A stretch of DNA of 64,000 nucleotides from Planoprotostelium fungivorum. Lineage: Eukaryota; Evosea; Variosea; Cavosteliida; Cavosteliaceae. A program made the position numbers and the translations under genes. The notes below the pieces were generated by a model that did no database searches, was not told the DNA's origin, and was given only the letters and a program-made list of their open reading frames with translations. Of the stretch, positions 54,784 through 64,000 are shown one piece after another. The stretch spans positions 19,943-83,942 of the forward strand of contig MDYQ01000122.1 of NCBI GenBank assembly GCA_003024175.1. The letters run 5' to 3'. Numbering within the stretch: position 1 is the first letter of the stretch; each line of letters begins with the position of its first letter.

Positions 54784-56211
54784 TCACTTGCTCTTCTTCC
54801 CTTGTACCTTCTTCACCGGCTTCTTTTTCGAATAGAAGAGCATCGACGCGTTCGCGTTGTGTATCTCAGACAGCTCGACCTGACAAACTTGAATTCAAAT
54901 CCTCCAAACAGACACTCACCTTGCGAACGTCGCAGTCTGATATGTGCCAGCCTCCCTTCGTTCCTTTCAGATAGACCATGTAGTGTCCCTGATTGGTAGC
55001 GCCGACATGCTCTATGACAGAAGACAGAGTGTAAGGTCCATCTTCTGGCTCTCTCTTGCTCGAGTTGGAGTTGGACTGTATGGGCTGCTCAAACATCTTG
55101 TTGCCTCCCTGTTGAGGTCAGAAGAAGAGGGTATGGAATTCTGACCATGAGAGATAAGGTGTCCACGGGGGCTGCTGTCTTCTTGAAGGAAGAGTCGCTC
55201 GCCTTCGTCTCTTTCGCGCCAAAATTGGCACAGTAAGGTTCCAGGCTTAATTTCGTGGGGAAGTTGATGTGCGTCTGAATCTCTTCACCACCGAGAAGAA
55301 TAAAAGGAAATAAAATGGCTCACATTGATCTTGAAGGATGCACCGCGAGTGTCCACGACGGACCTTCTAAAGTATAGACACAGGACATCGGGTTGTCTCA
55401 GTATCTGCAGCTGCTTGAAGGCGCCGATTCTCAGGCATTTGTCACACTTCCAATCGCTGATGCTCTCTCTCTCCGTATGGGCTTTCAGGTATTCTTTCAC
55501 ATCGCCCGCCGTGAATGCATCGTGGACGCTCAATGCGATGTCCGTGAAGGGAAAACACGTCCAGTTCTGTCGATGGGTGAGATGATCAACAGAAGAGATG
55601 AAATGGACTCACTGCGTATTCACAATGTTGACATTTGAGGGTGCTGATCATCTGTCCCTCTAATGGACAGCGTAAGCCTGCTTTAAGAGGTAGACTCGGT
55701 TTCCTCTGGATCTTCACGATCTGAGGCGTGCACATTTTCATGGAGGGAAGGAAAGAGAATGGGATCTCTGCCTTGGGGTGATGATTACTCAGGTAAGAAT
55801 CGAGTTTCGTAAGAACTGCCGTCTGGAATTCGTGTGCATCTTGTTGAAACCCGTTGAGAAACTTCTTCAACTCGGGGAATTGCTTCATGCGATTGATGAT
55901 ACTCAAGCTGTTGATATATGGAGACTCGTTGCTTGTGTCGGTCAATTCTGGGGATGTTCAGTCCCACACATTGTGACGTCAATGCATCACCTTTGTTCAA
56001 TTGACTGAGTATGGAGTGAAGGTATTTGTCATCAGTCCCTACAGATTCAGATATTCCATTCAAGTAAGCGCGAAATTTGAGAAGGTGAAGGAGTGACTTG
56101 ATACGGTGAGTATACAGCAGTGTCATTTTAAACCATTACCTGTGCCATACAATTGAAGAAGCACGTATTGCCCGCATTGCTCATGCCCTTCTTCTGGGCC
56201 GGAGTGTCCAT
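54784..56211 (-). CDS. Ubiquitin-specific protease (USP-family deubiquitinase)
   Basis: Start 56211: MDTPAQKKGMSNAGNTCFFN, where NAGNTCFxNxxxQ is the USP Cys box. Then HSILSQLNKG, QFPELKKFLNGFQQDAHEFQ, RCPLEGQMISTLKCQHCEY (zinc-binding part), DWKCDKCLRIGAFKQLQILR then QPDVLCLYFRR, HVGATNQGHYMVYLKGTKG (His box), WHISDCDVRKVELSEI, ending KKVQGKKSK at 54784. The catalytic Cys and His and the closing Asp are all present. About seven introns. USP3/16/22-like by size, but the exact subfamily cannot be told. The converging kinase ends 161 bp away. Confidence 0.88.
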
Positions 56212-56375
56212 GATGGAATCTGATGTGCAGGATGAGAAAATCGCCCGTCTACACCCCGATTTGTGGACCTTTTACAGACTTTCATCTGATCATCGATCTC
56301 ATCTTCTGTATCCCTCTCATCACATCTGTGTTAGATGATGCCAAGATGCACAGACTACAAGGAGATAGACTTTAT

Positions 56376-57190
56376 TTATTCGCCGATCGATGAGAAGGAG
56401 AACGTCGTAGGTGCGTCGGTATCTCTGGACATCTGTTTCGTGTTAATGAGGTCCATGATGTCTGCGTCATTTCGAGAAGATCGCTCACGATGTATTCACG
56501 GCCCACACGAGGATACTCTTCCGGTACTCGCATGACAGAGGGTTCATTATCTTCCATCTCCATCAGCGACGATCCATCATTGTGCGAACGACTCACCCTT
56601 GTCTTGGCTGATGAGAGGCTCTATGACTTGTTTGTTGTGCATCATCTTCTGCTTCTTCGAGATGAGATCGTCCTCGTCGCTCGATACATCATCGTCTGTG
56701 TAATCTCGATCGATGAACTTTCCACCGTTGAGTTGAAAAGCTTTGGTGAACAATTGAATGACGTGCTCTCCGTGTTTTCTGAGGGGGATTGAGATTGAAG
56801 TACGTAATTGAAACACGGACTCACCCGCGACTCTGTTCGAAGATGTTCATGAGGTGGGCGGGATCTTGTTCGCCTTCTCTGATGGCCTTTTGGAGTCTCA
56901 GGAGTTCATCGTAAGTGGGGAAGTTGGATATGCCCAACTTGGCCAAACTGCTTACATCAGAACGTATTCTATATTATTCATACGTTACTTCTTTCGTCTT
57001 CTGACGGGTGGTGCTGTGTGAATCGGACCTCCACCGGACAGTTGTCTGTATATCTGTGAGATGGCGAGGAAGTGCTCAGATAACTGTGCGTAGTATTCCT
57101 ATTCGATACGTCAATCGCAGTGATGGACATGTCCCTCACCATCCTGGCGGTTGATGATGTGATGTCCGAATTGGGCAGATTGTAAATCAA
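56376..57190 (-). CDS. Unresolved minus-strand gene, acidic/helical product
   Basis: Several minus-strand exon-like pieces have splice signals: EYYAQLSEHFLAISQIYRQL then SGGGPIHTAPPVRRRK; SLAKLGISNFPTYDELLRLQ then KAIREGEQDPAHLMNIFEQS; and KHGEHVIQLFTKAFQLNGGK then DDDVSSDEDDLISKKQK. The end may be PTTFSFSSIGE (TAA near 56376) or an alternative frame. No family was recognised, and the start and last splice are unresolved. A fusion to the downstream USP is unlikely because that gene has its own good start. Confidence 0.4.
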
Positions 57191-57274
57191 ATTAAAAGAA
57201 TATCGCAGTTTCAATACAATACGACTGAACCAGGCTCATCTTCGTTGAGCTTGCCGATCTCTCCACCCGAAAGA

Positions 57275-59662
57275 GGAGTCGCGTTTGAATACAATATGGA
57301 GATCATCAAAGAAGGCCTCCTGTTCACCAAATTAGATGGTGGAGGATGGAAGAAATTGTGGTTCCAGCTGAGAACAGATCGTCTCTATTACTTCACCGAC
57401 CCCGAACACGTGAGATCACATTCGATGGAACATCTCGTCTTGTTGATGTGACATGATTTGCAGACGAAGAATCATTTGGGCGTCCTCGAATTGAATGGGG
57501 CGTCCATCACCCCAACTTCCGAGGTTCAAACATACAGAAAACATTGTTTCGAGATTTGTGTGGATGATGAGAGGCATCTCCTGAGTTGCCTCACTGACGA
57601 AGGTCGGTATCATCTCCTCTCATCTTCTCTCATCATCGATTCCGCGACCAACATGAACAGATCGTGTCGAATGGTCGGAGACATTGAACCAAGTCCTCCA
57701 GCAGTTGAACATGAAAGAGACGGCTCAACAACAAGAAGCCGTGACATCACCCGAAGGAGAGAGTCTAGTGGCCAGTCCTTCCATGTCTAGACCGGAGGCA
57801 ACCAAGGTGAGTTTCGCTTCATCATCCATCCACGATCCATCACGGTGCATCACGATCCACCACCTTAAAGAGTCGAATGGAATTGACGAGAGGATAGAAC
57901 ATGCTGAGAGGATTCAAGCGTGGTGTACTCTTTGTACCTCCACCGCCTCCCCTGCCTGCTTGGGAGCCTTACGAATCGTTATCCATCGACTCTACCTCAG
58001 GAGAACCAGTGTATGGAACGGTGGATCGATTGATCGAGAGACTGTACGGTTCAGACCATCAGGGTGAATGTCTCATCCACCACACTGCTGCACGATCGCG
58101 ATCGTCTCGATGATCATCATCGTCTCCATCGATCGTTTCTCACACGAAAGCAGTTCACAAGTACACAACTTACTTCCTACTGACATACAGGAGCTTCACC
58201 AATGGAATTCACGTCCTCAAATCTCTCATCGATGCATATCCTCCCTCTCCTCTTCTCCTCTTCTCTTCTCCTCTTCTCTTCTCCTTAACTCTCTCACTTT
58301 CAACAAGTACAACAAGATCGCCAACAACGACAAGGGAAGGACTTACAAGTTGAAGATCTGCAGTTACATGAAGAAGTGGGCTTCTGAGTTGAGAATCGAT
58401 TTCGAGGACAACCAACAACTCTTCTCCATCTACAAGAGCTTCATTGACCACGCGGAAGATGTTGACACTGGAGGAGCTATGCCATGGAGGAACAATTTGA
58501 CTGTACCACAGACTGTCTACGGAAGAGGCAGCATCGAATCGGGGACCCCAGTCGGTGAGTTTTCCTCGGAATTTCACTTGATTGGCGAGTTGTAGATGGA
58601 GTGACGTGCCTCAGGTAACGTGGACTTTGATACGCTGGACACGATGGAATTGGCGAAACAGTTCACTATGAGGTGGAGTGTTAGAGTCGTTCAATCCTGA
58701 TAAGAGACAGAGAGACGAGCATCTTCAGACAGATACCACCCTGGGACTTTCACGAATGTGGATGGCTCCACGGAAACAGCCCAACGTTCTCCAGTCTACT
58801 CGATGACTCGAAAGCCGTGAGTGACCTACATTATCCTCACGATGATGATGATCATGTCATCATCATTGTCACGATGATGATGGTATCATCAACACATCAT
58901 CAGGATGATCGCATCATGACGATCACCAACGCGATCACTGACACACGATCAGATCACAAACTGGGTCATCCGAGACGTCTGCGATTCCGTCGCCGACAAA
59001 CGATTGGCTCGATTCAGGAGGTGGATCAAGATCTGCGACGAGTGCTTCCGTCTCTCCAACTTCCACTGCACCTTTGCCATCATGAAGGGACTGCAGAGCA
59101 AGGAAGTCGCTCAGTACAAGTTAGCGGACAACTGGATGGGAGCGGATGTCTTCTTCCAAGCTTTTGAAGAGTTGAAGTCTTTAACAAATTCGAGAGGAAA
59201 CTTCAAGTGTTACCGTGACAACTACACAAAGGCCAATGTACAATGTGAGGACATGATGACGTCATGATCGTGACATGATCATCACGCGATCATCGAGATC
59301 AGGAGCTGATGATGAGGAAGGTGTTCCTTGGTTGGAGTTGGAGGCAAAAGCATTGAGGTGAAGATGATCACGATGATGATCCATCCGCTGATGATGAACA
59401 GCGAGCTTGAAGTAGACAACCCGACAAAACTGAGCGGAGGACTCATCAACTTTACAAAATGTGTGGCTGTGGCAAAGATCATCGAGACGATCAAGAGCAA
59501 GCAGCAGCTCAAGTACAGTCTCTCTTACAATCCTGTCATGGATGCCTTCATCGATGCACATCTGAAGGTACCAACAAACCCTCTGATGGAATAGACATCC
59601 TCTGTGTTGTACAACATCTGATAGAATAGATATCCTCTGTATTTGTTCGAATTGCTGCATAA
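57275..59662 (+). CDS. Ras guanine nucleotide exchange factor with PH domain
   Basis: A PH domain at the N-terminus (KEGLLFTKLDGGGWKKLWFQ, LYYFTDPEH, LGVLELNGASITP, HCFEICVDDERHLL) is followed by a linker, a RasGEF_N segment (GEPVYGTVDRLIERLYG, FNKYNKIANNDKGRTYKLKI, YMKKWASELRIDFEDNQQLF) and a CDC25-type RasGEF domain (DFDTLDTMELAKQFTM, DVCDSVADKRLARFRRWIKI, CDECFRLSNFHCTFAIMKGL, SGGLINFTKCVAVAKIIETI, YNPVMDAFIDAHLK). It would load Ras with GTP at membranes bearing the PH ligand. The start is upstream or near 57275 and unproven; the end is taken as an in-frame TAA at 59660-59662 after a final short exon, also uncertain. About eight introns, one GATGATG-rich (58839-58960). Confidence 0.82.
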
Positions 59663-59982
59663 AGGGCAGTGGTGCGAGCTGATTCTTCAACGAGAGCGGA
59701 AGATTCTCAATTTCTTGCTGCTCTTTCCTGATAGACATCATCTCTGCTCTAGAGACGAGTATCGCGAGGGAATGGGTATCAAACAAGAACTATCAATGAT
59801 CCACAAGGTCTCTGGCTTTCAAAATGAATGCCGTGTGTCAATCATCTGGATGTGATCTCTTCATCATGTGCACTCTTCCTCACATCGAAGCAAACTGATC
59901 GTGGCAATGTTCTGCTGGAAACGAGACGCATGCGTGACTGAATGGATACAGAGGCAACGATTCTTTATCAGCCACCTTCTTC

Positions 59983-61739
<1,757 letters not shown>

Positions 61740-62107
61740 ATGAAATGGACGTACTGTTGCATTGAGTTGTATTGTTCGTGCAAGCTCTTCATCATCAACC
61801 TCCACGAACACGACTGATCAATGTGTACGTTCTCTGTTGATAAGTCTCGACGATGACGGAGAGTGTCAACATTGATCGATCGAATTGTACTCTTGAATGT
61901 CATTGATCCGAGTGCAGAGTGATCGTCAATGTCTCAGTTCAATCGTCCAGACAAGACCGCAGTGTGTTTTCGTCGTGTAGTGTCTCTGTGTTTATGTCTG
62001 TTGAAAAACACAAAATTCAAAGAAATGAAGCAAAATAGAGACCCAAAAGTGCATTCGCGTTGTAACACAATCGAATCCTCAACAAGAAGAACACTTTAGA
62101 ACCGAAC
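61740..62107. other. Intergenic region between SAP18 and copine
   Basis: No recognised feature apart from presumed 3' UTR and promoter sequence. Confidence 0.4.
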
Positions 62108-64000
62108 ATGACTACGTTCGCCCCACCTGCCGATCTCACCACTCGTGTGGAACTATCATTCTCTTGCAGGTTCGTCGTCCATCCGTCATCATACAAACGC
62201 TCACACGCTCCAGTCACCTTCCCAATCTGGACGTGCTATCCAAATCAGATCCTCAGATTGTTGTTTACGCGAAGGACACTGGTGTGGACACGTGGAGCGT
62301 TATTGGAAGGACCGAAATCATTCAGTAAGAAGCAATTGCCGGTTGATGTTTCGCTGATGGGAGAACAGAGACAACTTGAACCCGAGGTTCGCTAGGCCAG
62401 TCTCGATCGTATATCGATTCGAAGAGCTCCAACACATACGATTCGATGTCATAGATGTAGATGCAATACAAGGAGAAGTCGTCACAAAATTCGACTCCAT
62501 CGGACACCTGGTGAGTTACATCTGATCTTCGAGGTGTATGGAGATTGATCAGAGCAGATAACGACTCTAGGAGAAGTAGTCGGTAATGGTGAATTGACTA
62601 AGCCACTCACCAACCCTCACCACTCGGGAAGAAACAATGGAACCATACACATCAAGGCGGTGGAGATGGCAAAGGGACTGGAAGGCTACATGGCCAAATT
62701 CGAAGTGAGATCTCATCTGTCCAATCGTCCACTCTCGAATCATCTGATTCACCTGTTCCATCATGATGCTGAGTGTCACAGATGCGTGGAGTCAATCTCG
62801 TGAAGAAGGACTTCTTTGGAAAATCCGATCCCTACATCGTCATCGAGAGACAAGATCCCAGCGGAAGCACCACACCAGTCCACAAGACTGAAGTCATCAA
62901 GAACAATCTGAATCCAGTCTGGCATCCTTTCGAGCTGCCCGTGTCTAGGTGAATCTCTTCACCTTTTTAAGTCGTTCTCATGATGTCATCTCATCTGATG
63001 GATTTTAGACTGGCACCCACCAGCTTGGATTCTCCCATCATCATTCGCTGCTACGATTGGGACGCTTACGGCAGCCCGGACTTTGTGAGTCGTCACATCA
63101 GATGATACAGGAAGTGATGCACGAGATGACTCTCTCATCACCACCACACCTTTCACACATCTCACGTCCATCTAATGACAGATAACAGATGGGGGAAGCC
63201 AGCACGACTCTGGGCAAATTGAGAAAGGGAGAGAAATCGTTCCAACTGATCGAGCCGAAGAAAGTGTCCAAGAAGAGTTACACCAACTCGGGTACCATCG
63301 AATTGACCTACAAGGAGTACAAGAATCCCTCGTGAGTCCCAAATCAAATCTTTAAATTCATCTCTCCCCATTTTCATCTCTCGTCTCACTTTCACATAGC
63401 TTCTTGGAGTACATCATCGGAGGTACCGAAATCTCGTTGGTTGTTGCAGTCGATTTCACGGGTTCCAACGGAGACCCGAGGAGCCCCACGTCCCTCCACT
63501 ACTTCTCCCCCGATGGAAGTCTCAATCAATACGGAAAGGCCATACGCTCCGTTGGTGACGTCTGTGAGTGAACCATCCATGTCTATGTCATCACACCACA
63601 TGATGCGTGATGATGATATGATGCACACGATGCATCGTGATGAAGAGAGATTGAAAGAAGAGACAGGTGCACCTTACGATCACGACGGAAATATCCCCGT
63701 CTTCGGTTTCGGCGCCGCTCTCCAAGACGGCTCCGTGTGTTCTCTCATCTCATTCACCTCCTGACCATCTACAGACCAGCCACTGTTTCGAACTGAACAG
63801 GAATCCAGCCAACCCAGAAGTCAGAGGCATCGATGGAGTTCTCCAAGTGTACCGGTGAGAGGAGAGAAAGGGAGATCGAGCTGATAGAGTGGAAGGGATT
63901 CTTTCTCGTGGGCGGCGCTGTCGGGACCGACGCACTTTTCTCCCGTGTTGGATCGAGTGAACTGGTTCGCTCAGAATTCGATGGGAGGAAGACCCGGATC
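62108..64000 (+). CDS. Copine (two C2 domains plus copine/vWA-like domain), 3' end outside window
   Basis: Calcium-dependent phospholipid-binding protein. Start 62108: MTTFAPPADLTTRVELSFSC. C2A follows (NLDVLSKSDPQIVVYAKD, YRFEELQHIRFDVIDVD), then C2B (GVNLVKKDFFGKSDPYIVIE, NNLNPVWHPFELPVS, IIIRCYDWDAYGSPDF). In both, the Asp residues of the Ca2+ loops (KSDP and D-x-D) are present. The copine domain opens FLEYIIGGTEISLVVAVDFT then GSNGDP, TSLHYFSPDGSLNQYGKAI, IPVFGFGAAL, ending at the window edge near NWFAQNSMGGRPGS. AVDFTGSNGDP is the copine hallmark. Introns of about 45-90 nt are frequent. Confidence 0.9.

Overview
The window is intron-rich eukaryotic nuclear DNA. Genes are packed head-to-tail and tail-to-tail, with intergenic gaps often under 150 bp. 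Most are split by many short GT-AG introns, typically 27-80 nt with GTGAGN donors. The gene set (AP-2 alpha, VPS26, WDR5, MED7, PRPF31, SAP18, serine palmitoyltransferase, RasGEF, copine, thaumatin-like and LolA-like secreted proteins) and the intron style suggest a free-living amoebozoan of the protosteloid/variosean kind. That assignment is inferred from gene content only.

Layout. 1-4.8 kb: 3' end of AP-2 alpha, complete VPS26 (retromer) and a secreted thaumatin-like protein. 5-7 kb: a degenerate RasGAP domain joined to a START-like domain. 7.7-10.5 kb: a coiled-coil protein and a RING protein with a possible myristoylation site. 10.8-15 kb: an ACSF2-type acyl-CoA synthetase convergent with phenylalanine hydroxylase, their stops only 12 bp apart. 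15.2-17.7 kb: a coiled-coil protein with an internal duplication and a BSD-domain protein with an octapeptide repeat. 17.7-22.4 kb is the least gene-like zone: a decayed kinase-like trace, a foldback inverted repeat, and an HNH-nuclease gene whose 3' half is repeated across an ambiguous base. 22.9-26.3 kb: a small CSL-like protein (copy A) and an ALDH10-type aldehyde dehydrogenase. 26.9-28.2 kb: a long intronless frame broken by one TGA, and an intron-bearing tRNA-Tyr. 28.3-36.8 kb: LolA-like membrane protein, WDR5, V-ATPase subunit F, an SDR without its catalytic Tyr, LCB2, and a Ras GTPase. 36.9-40.4 kb: CSL-like copy B, a PhyH oxygenase and a homeobox gene. 40.5-44 kb: a run of orphan secreted or GPI-type proteins around an intronless YrhK-like membrane protein. 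44.3-49.2 kb: F-box, CSL-like copy C, MED7, PRPF31. 49.5-54.6 kb: a Kv-like channel with a non-canonical filter, a DnaJ-X protein, a non-RD kinase. 54.8-64 kb: USP, an unresolved gene, PH-RasGEF, adenylate kinase, SAP18 and the 5' part of a copine.

Most of the window is ordinary housekeeping DNA, and no biosynthetic or defence cluster is evident. The most interesting signal is a dispersed three-member family (22.9, 36.9 and 45.3 kb) of roughly 190-230 aa proteins. They share a [RK][RK]SYxxExRFLxPRP core and a conserved intron position, and look like stand-alone relatives of the N-terminal Rel-homology DNA-binding domain of CSL/LAG-1 transcription factors. Exon boundaries throughout come from reading splice signals and protein families by eye; they have not been tested against transcripts.
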